From NCBI GenBank assembly GCA_052145115.1, contig JBKQPG010000043.1, positions 51,120-115,119 of the forward strand: 64,000 bases of DNA, written 5' to 3'. Below, one piece after another: positions 8,947 to 17,112 of the stretch (position 1 is the first letter of the stretch; each line of letters begins with the position of its first letter). The notes under the pieces were generated by a model, which made no database searches, was not told where the DNA came from, and worked only from the letters and a program-made list of their open reading frames with translations. A program made the translations under genes and the position numbers. This stretch comes from CAIVVT01 sp052145115 (GTDB lineage Bacteria > Acidobacteriota > Terriglobia > Bryobacterales > Bryobacteraceae).

Positions 8947-9156
8947 AGGGTCAATCGCCTCCCTTGTGGACACCCATCCCGCGGCGCGGAACACACGCCG
9001 AGTACTGATACCACGATGTCAGTCTATCACTGCTGCAGGCAACTTCAAGCGATAAAAAGCCTGTATAAAGAACACGATGTGAACGTATAATCAATTCACA
9101 CAAGTCATTCTGACCGATTAGTAGAACTGTGTAACGGGGTAGAATCAACGTAGGTC
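8947..9156. promoter_or_regulatory. Divergent promoter region, AT-rich
   Basis: About 210 bp between the divergent FecR-domain and propeller genes. Positions 9035-9145 are clearly AT-richer than the surroundings and contain several TATA-like hexamers (for example TATAAT at about 9086 and TAGAAT at about 9141). It probably carries promoters in both directions; exact -35/-10 pairs could not be fixed by eye. Confidence 0.4.
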
Positions 9157-11076
9157 ATGGAGCATTTGGCGCCAATCCGGCCGAGCGGGGCGTTCTCGCG
9201 GCTTGCGGCCGTCACTGCGCTGGCCGTGTGCGGACTGCTGTGCCAACCAGCGGCAATGGCGCAGAGCAAGCCCGACTGGCGCCGCGTGGGAACGCTCACG
9301 CTGGCCGAGGGCGGGCCTTCTGCGTCCGCGGGCGGGCCGGTGGAGCGGGTGGCGTTCCTGGCTGACGGAGCCCTGGTGGCCGGGCTGCCCGGAGGGCGGT
9401 ACTGGCAAACCGCCGATGGGGAAGCGTGGAGGCCGGCGGAGACGGCGCCCCAGGCCGAGCCCGAAGCCGACGCGGCGCGGCTGCCGGAGTCCGGCGCGTT
9501 GGTCCGGGAATCGCCGCGCGGCGCGGCGGTGCTGTACGCCGGCGGCGAGCAGGTGTGGCGCTCCGAGGATAGCGGGCGGACGTGGCGCAACCTGACCCAG
9601 GTGCGCCAGGGCTCGCTGCTGGGCGGGCGGGTCAGCGACCTGGCCGTGGATCCGGACAACCCGGACCGGGTAGCTGTGGCGGCGGCGACCGGGGTCTGGA
9701 TCTCACTGGACGGCGGACTTTCATGGCAGGGCTGGAACGACAACCTGCCGGCTTTCCGAGCCTCGCGGATTGTGGCCGCGCCGGCTCGCGGGCGGGGCTT
9801 GGAAGTGGCTCTGAAGGGAGCTGCCGGAACACGGGTTGTGGAGTGGGCCCCCGGCTTCCGGCTGGGCTGGCTGCCGGTCGACGGGGTAGACAAGGACGAA
9901 CTGCTCGCGAGCGCCTACGGCCGGCTGCTGGGCGCGAAGCTCAGCGCGGCCGCCGAGGGCGGCGGCGCGCAATACGCCGGCGCGGAGGACGGGCGGCTGT
10001 GGTCCAGCCTGGACGGCGGGCAAAGCTGGCGGCTGGCCTTCGTTCCGGGCGCCCTCAGCGCGGTGAGCAGGATCGTCAGCGATGCCCAGGACGGAAGATT
10101 CGCAGTGGCCGCCCTGGCGGGCAACGAAGGCAAAGGGACGCGGGTTTTGCGGACGTTGGATGGCGGGGCGACCTGGGACGATCTGACCTCCGACCTGCCC
10201 GAGGGACGCGTCAACGGCTTGACCTTCGACCGCGCCACGGGCGCACTCTACGCCGCGACGGACCACGGCGTGTTCCTCTCTTACCAGGGATTGAGAGCGC
10301 CTGAACCGGCGGCTCGCTGGCAGGCGCTTCCGGGGTTGCCGGAGGCTGCGGCGAGCGACGTGCGGCTGGACGAGCCCGGTGTCCGGGTGCTGGCCACAGT
10401 GGAAGGATTCGGGGTGTTCGAGAGTCCGGCGCCGCACCGGGTGCGGCAGCCGTTGCTGCTGCACGCGGCCGACTACGGGCTACGCCCGGCGGCTCCCGGC
10501 GCGCTGCTGACGATCGCGGGCAGCCGCGCGGAGATGGTGACGGCCAACGACGAACCGGGCGTGGTGCTGTCGGCTACGCCGGTCGAGTCGCAGATTCAAC
10601 TGCCGTTCGACGTGGCCGGCGATTCGGTGCGGATCACGGCGCAACGCTCGGGCGCGGCACCGCTGAGCTTCGGCTTGCCGCTGCGGCCGGTGGCGCCGGC
10701 GATTCTGGTGGACGGCGACGGCTTCCCGGTGATCGTCGACGCCGACTCCGGGTTGCAGGTGGATGCCTTGAACCCGGTCCGGCCGGGCGCGCGGCTGCAG
10801 GTTCTGGCGACGGGCCTGGGACGGGTTCAGCCGGATTGGCCGGCGGGGCTGCCGGCGCCGGCGGAGCATCCTCCGGCTGTGGTGGCCGGGATGCGGGTGC
10901 TGGTGGACGGCGCGCCGGCGCACCTCACGCGGGCGGTGCTGGCGCCGGGCTATGTCGGCTTCTATCTGGTGGAGTTCGACGCGCCCGATTTCCTGAACGC
11001 CGGGGTGGCCGAGATCACAGTGGAAGCCTCCGGGCAGGCCAGCAACCCGGTGCGGGTTTACACGCTCCCGCAATAG
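9157..11076 (+). CDS. Secreted BNR/sortilin-like beta-propeller with Solibacter-type C-terminal domain
   Basis: A 639-residue exported protein (signal peptide to about residue 36, ending PAAMAQ). Residues 40-420 contain repeated 'S.DGG.SW' Asp-box motifs (RSEDSGRTWRN, ISLDGGLSWQG, SSLDGGQSWRL, RTLDGGATWDD), the mark of BNR/VPS10-like propellers. The C-terminal 180 residues match the TIGR03437-type domain that ends many Solibacter extracellular proteins (GARLQVLATGLGRV ... RVLVDGAPAHLTRAVLAPG). That family has no known enzymatic role and is thought to act outside the cell in attachment or display. This domain is the strongest single taxonomic clue in the window. Confidence 0.87.
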   Translation: MEHLAPIRPSGAFSRLAAVTALAVCGLLCQPAAMAQSKPDWRRVGTLTLAEGGPSASAGGPVERVAFLADGALVAGLPGGRYWQTADGEAWRPAETAPQAEPEADAARLPESGALVRESPRGAAVLYAGGEQVWRSEDSGRTWRNLTQVRQGSLLGGRVSDLAVDPDNPDRVAVAAATGVWISLDGGLSWQGWNDNLPAFRASRIVAAPARGRGLEVALKGAAGTRVVEWAPGFRLGWLPVDGVDKDELLASAYGRLLGAKLSAAAEGGGAQYAGAEDGRLWSSLDGGQSWRLAFVPGALSAVSRIVSDAQDGRFAVAALAGNEGKGTRVLRTLDGGATWDDLTSDLPEGRVNGLTFDRATGALYAATDHGVFLSYQGLRAPEPAARWQALPGLPEAAASDVRLDEPGVRVLATVEGFGVFESPAPHRVRQPLLLHAADYGLRPAAPGALLTIAGSRAEMVTANDEPGVVLSATPVESQIQLPFDVAGDSVRITAQRSGAAPLSFGLPLRPVAPAILVDGDGFPVIVDADSGLQVDALNPVRPGARLQVLATGLGRVQPDWPAGLPAPAEHPPAVVAGMRVLVDGAPAHLTRAVLAPGYVGFYLVEFDAPDFLNAGVAEITVEASGQASNPVRVYTLPQ

Positions 11077-11111
11077 CGGCGGACGTTGCGCGGGAGTAAG
11101 GCGGGATACCC

Positions 11112-11669
11112 ATGAATCGACGGAAGCTGGTGTGCGCCCTGGCGGCCCTGGTAGGGGCCCGGCCAGCGCGGGCGCAGGAGAAGAAGCAGGAGGCCGAAAG
11201 GCTCGCGCCGTACTTGCCGACGCCCCCACTGGTGGTGGAACGGATGCTCCAGTTGGCGGCGGTGAAGCCGGGCGAGAAGGTGTTCGACCTGGGCAGCGGC
11301 GACGGGCGCATCGTCATCATGGCGGCGCAGCAGTTCCAGGCCGATGCGACGGGCGTGGAGCTGGACGCGCAACTGGTGTTGGAGAGCAAGGAACGCATCC
11401 ACAGCCTGGGGCTGGACGGCAAGGCGCGCATCATCCAGGAAGACCTGCTGCAGCAGGACTACTCACGGGCCGACGTGCTGATGGTGTACCTGCTGCCCAG
11501 CGCCAACGACAAGCTGCGGCCGATCCTGGAGCGGCAACTGCGCAACGGCGCGCGGATAGTGGCCCACGACTTCCTGTTTCGCGGCTGGATCGCGGCGCGG
11601 GAGGAGAACATCGAGAACGACGGCGCGGGGCGCAGCCACACGCTGTACCTGTACGTGATCCACAAGTAG
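11112..11669 (+). CDS. SAM-dependent methyltransferase with apparent signal peptide
   Basis: A 185-residue class I methyltransferase. The SAM-binding motif I is FDLGSGDGR (residues 59-66), followed by the acidic beta-2 end (GVELDAQL), motif 'IIQEDLLQQDY' and 'DVLMVYLLP'. Unusually, residues 1-22 (MNRRKLVCALAALVGARPARAQ) look like a Sec or weak Tat signal peptide with an Ala-x-Ala cleavage site. Because SAM is cytoplasmic, export would be odd; the leader may instead be a membrane anchor. It starts 35 bp after the propeller gene and may be cotranscribed. Substrate unknown. Confidence 0.85.
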   Translation: MNRRKLVCALAALVGARPARAQEKKQEAERLAPYLPTPPLVVERMLQLAAVKPGEKVFDLGSGDGRIVIMAAQQFQADATGVELDAQLVLESKERIHSLGLDGKARIIQEDLLQQDYSRADVLMVYLLPSANDKLRPILERQLRNGARIVAHDFLFRGWIAAREENIENDGAGRSHTLYLYVIHK

Positions 11670-11705
11670 CGCTACACAAGTGTTGAAGCGGGAAGTGGCC
11701 CGGAA

Positions 11706-11727
11706 AATTGGAGGAACAAAGCCAATT
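11706..11727. repeat. Dispersed palindromic repeat, copy 1
   Basis: The sequence AATTGG-N10-CCAATT. A closely related copy lies at 63829-63850; the two share TTGG..AAACAAAGCCAATT-like sequence with two differences over about 20 bp. Both sit in non-coding DNA. Confidence 0.5.
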
Positions 11728-11802
11728 CCGCACAAGACGTCTGTTTTCATTGGATTATAGTGTTGAAAACGGGTAGGATCGGGCGCTGGGGCCAGGGACA
11801 CG

Positions 11803-11852
11803 ATTCGACACTTTTCGACATTTTTCGACACTTTGCTACACCGGTGTCGAAT
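11803..11852. repeat. TTCGACA repeat cluster with hairpin
   Basis: Three near-identical 10-bp units (TTCGACACTT, TTCGACATTT, TTCGACACTT) follow each other. The last forms an 8-bp inverted repeat TTCGACAC (11824-11831) / GTGTCGAA (11844-11851) with a 12-base loop. It could be a protein-binding site or an RNA hairpin; no gene uses it obviously. Confidence 0.55.
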
Positions 11853-12290
11853 TGGCGCAGGGGCGCCGGGGCCGCAGTGTAAAACCGGGTCGATTCGATT
11901 AAGTACCACTGTTTCTTCAACTAACGGGGATGCGACGGATTCGATGCGGGAGTGGCAGGGACCGGCCAATCAACACAATTCAACACTTTTCATCACTTTT
12001 TTCGACCTTGGTGCAAGCCCAGCGGCGCGCGTTGGCGCACAAAAGGAGAAGAAATCGGCAGGAATCAGGAGCGAAAGCAGGACGAAATGACTCCCCATTC
12101 GTACCAATGCCGCGAGTAATGGCGGGAGAGTGTCGCGCCTTATGAGAACTTAACCGCCAGAAGTACTGTTATCCTTCCGCCGCCGTGCCGATGTAGAGGT
12201 CAGAGGCTGGATACAACCACCCCGGGCCGTGCTGGTGAACCGAGTTGGGTGGTTGTGTGGCTCGGTGGTTGTCCCGGCTTGGCGGTTTTC

Positions 12291-12938
12291 ATGGTGGCGC
12301 AGGATTACGACGAAGCTCTGGCGGTGGAACGGCGGCAGATTGCGGCCGATCTCCACGATGGCCCGCTGCAGAGCATCGCGGCGCTGCACTGGCGGCTGGA
12401 GGCGCTGGAGAAAATGATGCGCCAGGATCCGGCGGCGGCGGCGGCGGAACTGGCCGAGATCCGGCCCCTGGCCGCGGGCCAGGTGGACATGCTGCGCGGG
12501 TTTCTGGCCCGCCTGAGGCAGGAACAGCACGGGGCGCGGCCATTGGGCGAAAGCCTGGCGAAGTTGCGCGAGAGCTTCGAGCGCGAGGGCGGGCCGCCGG
12601 TGCAGCTGGAAGTCGCCAGCGAAGCGTGGAGCGGTAGCGCGGAGCGCAACCCGGAGATCGTAAACCTGGTGCGGGAGGCGCTGACGAACGTGCGGAAGCA
12701 CGCCTGCGCGAGCGGCGTGCAAGTGAGAGTCAGCCGGCAGGGGGCGACGCTGTCGGTGGTGGTGCGGGACGACGGGCGGGGGTTCCCCATGACGGGAGCG
12801 TACTCGCTGGAGCAGCTCGAAGCGCTGGACGCGGGGCCGAAAACGATCCGCTGGCGGGTAAAAAAGAACGGGGGAACGCTGGAAATCGAATCAAATGCGG
12901 GACACGGAGCGGTCCTGAGCATCAAAATGCCTGTGTGA
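12291..12938 (+). CDS. Sensor histidine kinase, NarL/DegS type (HisKA_3 + HATPase)
   Basis: A 215-residue soluble kinase from ATG 12291 (an in-frame GTG at 12249 would add 14 hydrophobic residues). The dimerisation/phosphoacceptor segment is ERRQIAADLHDGPLQSI with His22; an HATPase_c domain follows with N-box-like LVREALTNVRKHA and G1 box VRDDGRGF. There is no input domain, membrane anchor or adjacent response regulator, so it is an orphan. The C-terminal ATPase part looks slightly shortened: after DDGRGF a clear second glycine box is hard to see, being replaced by a segment GAYSLEQLEALDAGPKTIRWRV. A palindromic hairpin follows the gene. Confidence 0.85.
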   Translation: MVAQDYDEALAVERRQIAADLHDGPLQSIAALHWRLEALEKMMRQDPAAAAAELAEIRPLAAGQVDMLRGFLARLRQEQHGARPLGESLAKLRESFEREGGPPVQLEVASEAWSGSAERNPEIVNLVREALTNVRKHACASGVQVRVSRQGATLSVVVRDDGRGFPMTGAYSLEQLEALDAGPKTIRWRVKKNGGTLEIESNAGHGAVLSIKMPV

Positions 12939-12956
12939 GGGTCGGGAAGAAGACGA

Positions 12957-12992
12957 TGGGAGCCGGACCGCCGGCGAGGCAGCCGGCTCCCA
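12957..12992 (+). terminator. Hairpin after the kinase gene
   Basis: A perfect 10-bp inverted repeat TGGGAGCCGG (12957-12966) / CCGGCTCCCA (12983-12992) with a 16-base loop, located between the kinase stop and bshA. There is no T-run after it, so it may be a weak or factor-assisted terminator, or a mobile repeat. Confidence 0.4.
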
Positions 12993-13023
12993 CGGACCCA
13001 TCGGCCCTTGCCGGAGGCACGCG

Positions 13024-14124
13024 ATGCGCATTGGAATCACCTGCTACCCCACGTACGGGGGCAGCGGCATAGTGGCGACCGAACTGGGCAGCGAACTGGC
13101 CCAGCGCGGGCACGAGGTCCACTTCATTACCTATGCCAACCCGATCCGGCTGGACCCGGCCCAGCCGCGCGTCTATTTCCATGAAGTAGAGGTCAGCTCC
13201 TATCCGCTGTTCCAGCATCCGCCATACATGCTGGCGCTGGCGTCGCGGATGGCCGAGATCGCCGAGTGGCACAACCTGGACCTGCTGCACGTCCATTACG
13301 CGATCCCGCACTCGGCGTCGGCGATGCTGGCGCGGCAGATGGTGGCGGCGCGGCGGCGGCTGCCCTACGTGACGACCCTGCACGGCACAGACATCACCAT
13401 CGTCGGGACCGACCGGGCGTACTTCCCGATCACGCAGTACACCATCGAGCAGAGCGACGCGGTGACGTCGATCAGCGAGGACCTGCGGCGGGAGACGGTG
13501 GAGGTGTTCCAGATTCAGCGGGAGATCCGGGTGATCCCCAACTTCGTGAACTGCGACCTGTACACACCCGCCCTGGGGCCGCACGAGGGACGGCCGCGGC
13601 TGCTGCATATCTCCAACTTCCGGGCGGTCAAACGGGTGACGGACTGCATACGCATCCTGGCCGAGGTGCGCCACCACACGGACGCGGAGCTGTGGATGGC
13701 GGGCGACGGTCCGGAACAGGGCTCGGCCGAGGCGTTGGCGCACGAACTCGGGGTGCACGAGGCGGTGCGGTTTCTGGGCAAGCAGAACCACATTGAGTGG
13801 CTGATTCCGAAGTGCGACGTGCTGCTGCTGCCGAGCAGGCAGGAGTCGTTCGGGCTGTCGGCGCTGGAGGCGATGGCGTGCGGCGTGGTGCCGGTGGCGA
13901 CAAAGGTCGGCGGGCTGCCGGAGGTGGTGATTCACGGGGAGAGCGGGTTCCTCGAAGCGGTGGGCGACGTGGCCGGGCAGGCCGGGCGGGTGCTGGAACT
14001 GCTGCACAATCCGGCGTTGCGGGCGGAGATGGAGGGCAAGGCGAGAAAGCGCGCCGAGACTGTGTTCTGCAGTACGAAGATCATCCCGCTGTACGAGGCG
14101 CTTTACAAGGAGATTGCGGGGTAG
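13024..14124 (+). CDS. bshA: N-acetyl-alpha-D-glucosaminyl L-malate synthase BshA
   Basis: A GT4 glycosyltransferase of 366 residues that makes the first intermediate of bacillithiol from UDP-GlcNAc and L-malate. The N-terminus MRIGITCYPTYGGSGIVATELG and the segments 'FQHPPYMLALASRMAEI', 'LHVHYAIPHSASAMLARQM' and 'TTLHGTDITIVG' are characteristic of BshA. The C-terminal UDP-sugar site has 'PSRQESFGLSALEAMACGVVPVATKVGGLPEVV'. GGAGG eight bases upstream supports ATG 13024. The partner genes bshB and bshC are not in the window. The copper genes downstream may benefit from bacillithiol as a metal buffer; that link is inference. Confidence 0.93.
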   Translation: MRIGITCYPTYGGSGIVATELGSELAQRGHEVHFITYANPIRLDPAQPRVYFHEVEVSSYPLFQHPPYMLALASRMAEIAEWHNLDLLHVHYAIPHSASAMLARQMVAARRRLPYVTTLHGTDITIVGTDRAYFPITQYTIEQSDAVTSISEDLRRETVEVFQIQREIRVIPNFVNCDLYTPALGPHEGRPRLLHISNFRAVKRVTDCIRILAEVRHHTDAELWMAGDGPEQGSAEALAHELGVHEAVRFLGKQNHIEWLIPKCDVLLLPSRQESFGLSALEAMACGVVPVATKVGGLPEVVIHGESGFLEAVGDVAGQAGRVLELLHNPALRAEMEGKARKRAETVFCSTKIIPLYEALYKEIAG

Positions 14125-14180
14125 GCGGTGCGCGGGTCCGCTTGAGAAAATAACAACCGTGGAATCAATCGCTTGCCGAT

Positions 14181-14202
14181 CCTCCGCGGACGCCGGCGGA
14201 GG
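14181..14202 (+). terminator. Hairpin downstream of bshA
   Basis: CCTCCGC (14181-14187) / GCGGAGG (14196-14202), a 7-bp stem with an 8-base loop between bshA and the HMA gene. No T-run follows. Possible attenuator or terminator. Confidence 0.3.
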
Positions 14203-14241
14203 CGCTGGTGACAGGCGCGCATCGAATAGATATGGGGGGCC

Positions 14242-14451
14242 ATGAAAGAGCAACTGAACCTGGCGATCGACGGGATGCACTGCGACGGGTGCGTGCGGCG
14301 GGTTACGGCGGCGCTCGAGAAGGTGCCAGGCGCCGAGGTGGAAAAGGTGGAAGTGGGCGCGGCCAGGGTGAGTTTCGACACCGAGAAGGCGAACAAAGAG
14401 GCAGTGATCGATGCCGTTAACCGGATCGGGTTCAAAGCCCGGCAGGCCTGA
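14242..14451 (+). CDS. Heavy-metal-associated (HMA) domain protein, CopZ-like
   Basis: A 69-residue single-domain ferredoxin-fold metallochaperone-like protein. The metal-binding loop is GMHCDGC (Cys14 and Cys17), with the usual beta-alpha-beta-beta-alpha-beta spacing and terminal VNRIGFKA. A strong GGGGGG sequence precedes the ATG. It overlaps the P-type ATPase start by 41 bp in another frame, so the ATPase is probably translated by coupling. Copper chaperones of this kind deliver Cu(I) to CopA-type ATPases, which fits the context exactly. The His in the motif (GMHC rather than GMTC) could also suit other soft metals. Confidence 0.88.
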   Translation: MKEQLNLAIDGMHCDGCVRRVTAALEKVPGAEVEKVEVGAARVSFDTEKANKEAVIDAVNRIGFKARQA

Positions 14452-16822
14452 GGCCGGCGTCGCGGAGGCGGCCTCGGCGCGGGCGACGCTGTCTGTCAAA
14501 GGGATGACTTGCGCGGCGTGCCAGGCGTTCGTCCAGAAGACGCTGGAAGGGCAGGCGGGAGTGCACGCGGCGACCGTAAATCTCATGATGGAGAACGCCA
14601 CGGTAGAGTACGATCCGCTGCGGGTGTCGCCGCAGGAGCTGGCCGGGGCGATCAACGGCACGGGTTACGAAGCTTCGCTGCCGCCGCCGGGGCGGAGCGC
14701 GACGGCGGAACAGGATCGACAGGAACGGGAGCAGCAGGAGGGTTACGAGAGGCTACGGCGCGAGACGATTTGGACGCTGGCGGCGGCGGCGGTGGCGATG
14801 GCACTGTCGATGCCGCTGATGCAGCACGGGAGTCTCGACCCGCTGCTGCGGCGGGTGGCGATGGGATTGGATGCGCCGTTCAGGGCGCTATTCCCATTGC
14901 TCTATGAGCTGCCGGCGCAGGCCTTGCGGTGGACGCTGCTGGTGCTGAGCGGGGTGGTGATGGCGCTGACCGGCAGGAGGTTCTACATCAAGGCCTGGGC
15001 CGCGGCGCGGCACGGCACGTCCGACATGAACACGCTGATCGCCGCCGGAACGGGGGCGGCGTTCCTGTACTCGGCGGCGGTGACGGTCGCGCCACGTTTG
15101 TTCGAAACGCACGGCGTGCCGGCGGAAGTTTACTTCGAGGCGGTGGTGTTCATCCTGGCGCTGGTGCTGGCGGGGAACAGGATGGAGGCGCGGTCGCGGC
15201 GGCGGGCGGCGGCGGCGATGCATGCGTTGGCCGAATTGCAGCCGGCGACGGCGCGGGTGGAACGAAATGGCGCGGAGGCGGAGGTCGCGCTGGAGCTGCT
15301 GCGGCTGGGCGAGGTGGTGGTGGTCCGGCCGGGCGAACGCGTGCCGGCCGATGGGGTAGTGCTGGAAGGCACGAGCAGCGTGGACGAGTCGATGCTGACG
15401 GGCGAGTCCGTGCCGGTGGACAAACAAATTGGCGCGCGGCTGATCGGCGGGACGACGAACGGACAAGGGCGGCTGAAGGCGCGTGTGACGGCGCTGGGCG
15501 GGGAGACGATGCTGGAGCAGGTGCTGCGGCTGCTGAGGGCGGCGCAGGGGGAAAAGGCGCCGATGCAGCGGCTGGCGGACCGCGTCAGCGCGGTGTTTGT
15601 GCCGGCGGTGTTCGGCATCGCGGTGCTGACGTTTTCGATATGGCTGTTGAGCGGCCAGGAGATCGCCAAGGCCGCGGCGGCGAGCGTGGCGGTGCTGATC
15701 ATCGCCTGTCCATGCGCGATGGGACTGGCCGTGCCGACGGCGGTGATGGTGGCGACGGGGCGCGCGGCGCGGATGGGGATTCTGGTGCGCGGCGGCGAAG
15801 CGCTGGAACGGATGGCGTCGATCGACACGGTGGTCTTCGACAAGACGGGGACGCTCACCGAGGGCCGGCCGGAGGTGGTGGCGGTCGAACCGGCGGAAGG
15901 TTGGAATGAAGCGGAGCTGCTGCGCGTTCTGGCGGCGCTGGAGAAAGCCTCGGAACATCCGCTCGGCACGGCTGTCGTGCGCGAGGCCGAGAGCCGCGGC
16001 GTGGGAGAATTGCCGCCGGTGGAGAGATTCCAGGCGCTGGCGGGGATGGGCGCCGAAGGATGGGTGGGCGAGACTGCGGAGACGCGGGTTCACGTGATCG
16101 CGGGGAAACGGGCGCTGCTGGAGGAGCGCGGGGTCGCGCTGCCGGGCGAAGGGGAACACGCGGAGGCGGGCAGAAGCGTGATCTGGGTGGCAGTGGCGGG
16201 GCGGTTTGCCGGGCTGGCGGCGCTGGCCGACCGGCCGCGCGCGGGAGCGCGGGCGGCGGTTCAAGAGCTGAGGGACGCGGGGTTGGGCGTCGTGATGCTG
16301 AGCGGCGACCAGGAAGCGACAGCGCGGGCCGTGGGCGGGCAAGTGGGCATCGAGGAAGTGGTGGCCGGCGTGTTGCCGGAGGGGAAGCTCGAGACGCTGC
16401 GGCGGCTGCAGGCCCAGGGGCGGCGCGTGGCGATGGTGGGAGACGGCATCAACGATGCACCGGCGCTCGCCGGCGCGTACGTGGGAGTGGCGCTGGCCAC
16501 GGGTACGGACGTGGCGCGCCAGGCGGCCGACCTGACTCTGATGCGACCGGATCTGGAGTTGCTGCCACAGGGCCGGGAGCTGGCCCAGGCCGCGGTGCGG
16601 TTGATGAAGCAGAACCTGTTCTGGGCACTGGTCTACAACGCCGTGTGCATTCCCATCGCGGCGGGGGCTCTCTACCCGCGGTTCGGGCTGCTGCTGAGCC
16701 CGGTGATCGCCAGCGCGGCGATGGCGTTCAGCTCGGTGAGCGTGGTTTCCAACAGCCTGCGGCTGGCGGGGTGGAAGCCTAGCCCGGATGTTTCACCAAC
16801 AATCGGCTGCGGCGCGCGATAG
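14411..16822 (+). CDS. copA: Copper-type (P1B-1) heavy-metal translocating ATPase
   Basis: An 803-residue P1B ATPase. One N-terminal HMA domain has GMTCAAC (Cys34, Cys37). About eight membrane segments carry the transport motif CPC (Cys433-Pro434-Cys435). The phosphorylation site is DKTGT with Asp477, the TGE motif (LTGES) lies upstream, the nucleotide-binding HP motif is EHPLG, and the hinge is GDGINDAPAL. These identify a Cu(I)/Ag(I) exporter. ATG 14411 overlaps the HMA gene. The last 14 or so codons (SPDVSPTIGCGAR) and the stop lie inside a palindromic repeat at 16781-16985, which suggests that insertion replaced the native C-terminus. Confidence 0.93.
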   Translation: MPLTGSGSKPGRPEAGVAEAASARATLSVKGMTCAACQAFVQKTLEGQAGVHAATVNLMMENATVEYDPLRVSPQELAGAINGTGYEASLPPPGRSATAEQDRQEREQQEGYERLRRETIWTLAAAAVAMALSMPLMQHGSLDPLLRRVAMGLDAPFRALFPLLYELPAQALRWTLLVLSGVVMALTGRRFYIKAWAAARHGTSDMNTLIAAGTGAAFLYSAAVTVAPRLFETHGVPAEVYFEAVVFILALVLAGNRMEARSRRRAAAAMHALAELQPATARVERNGAEAEVALELLRLGEVVVVRPGERVPADGVVLEGTSSVDESMLTGESVPVDKQIGARLIGGTTNGQGRLKARVTALGGETMLEQVLRLLRAAQGEKAPMQRLADRVSAVFVPAVFGIAVLTFSIWLLSGQEIAKAAAASVAVLIIACPCAMGLAVPTAVMVATGRAARMGILVRGGEALERMASIDTVVFDKTGTLTEGRPEVVAVEPAEGWNEAELLRVLAALEKASEHPLGTAVVREAESRGVGELPPVERFQALAGMGAEGWVGETAETRVHVIAGKRALLEERGVALPGEGEHAEAGRSVIWVAVAGRFAGLAALADRPRAGARAAVQELRDAGLGVVMLSGDQEATARAVGGQVGIEEVVAGVLPEGKLETLRRLQAQGRRVAMVGDGINDAPALAGAYVGVALATGTDVARQAADLTLMRPDLELLPQGRELAQAAVRLMKQNLFWALVYNAVCIPIAAGALYPRFGLLLSPVIASAAMAFSSVSVVSNSLRLAGWKPSPDVSPTIGCGAR

Positions 16823-16985
16823 AGCCGCATCTACTGCGTTGCGCTAGGCCCAGAGGGCGCCCCCCGTCCTCGACGTACCGCCAAGTACGCCTGCGGGCGG
16901 CTCCCGCAGGCGCGCCTCGTGGCATCGTTTGATGTTGGGGCCCTCTCATCGCGCCTCGCTGCGATCGTGGTGCAACATCCGGGCT
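16781..16985. repeat. 205-bp palindromic (MITE-like) repeat overlapping the copA 3' end
   Basis: The outer arms AGCCCGGATGTTTCACCA (16781-16798) and TGGTGCAACATCCGGGCT (16968-16985) are an 18-bp inverted repeat with one mismatch. Nested inside are AGAGGGC (16852) / GCCCTCT (16940), CGTAC (16874) / GTACG (16885) and a perfect 10-bp stem at 16888-16897 / 16903-16912. There is no coding sequence of its own. The structure fits a non-autonomous palindromic element. Its left part supplies the copA stop codon. Confidence 0.7.
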
Positions 16986-17112
16986 GGGGGTGAATCGTCT
17001 TCCGAGGGAGCATTCGCTGCCGCTCGCTGACGGTCGCGGCAACGCGGGCGGGAACAAACGGGGATGGCCGGACGTCCATATTAGAAGACCGCCAGACGGA
17101 TGGATCGGCGGT
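16986..17112. other. Non-coding region with a second dispersed repeat
   Basis: Contains CCGCTCGCTGACGGTCGCGGC (17020-17040), which recurs with one difference at 63977-63997. It lies upstream of the sigma factor and must also hold its promoter, which I could not define. Confidence 0.45.
17020..17040 (+). repeat. CTGACGGTCGCGG repeat, copy 1
   Basis: CCGCTCGCTGACGGTCGCGG and the next base match 63977-63997 with one substitution in 21 bp. Both copies are intergenic and in the same orientation. Confidence 0.5.

Larger units (their letters stand above)
11670..12290. other. Long non-coding stretch with short repeats
   Basis: About 600 bp with no supportable gene. It holds a palindromic 22-bp repeat (11706-11727), a cluster of TTCGACA repeats with a hairpin (11803-11852), and a looser copy (TTCAACACTTTTCATCACTTTTTTCGACC) around 11979-12006. 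Open frames across it show no family features. The end of the stretch lies upstream of the NarL-type kinase and probably carries its promoter. Confidence 0.55.
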
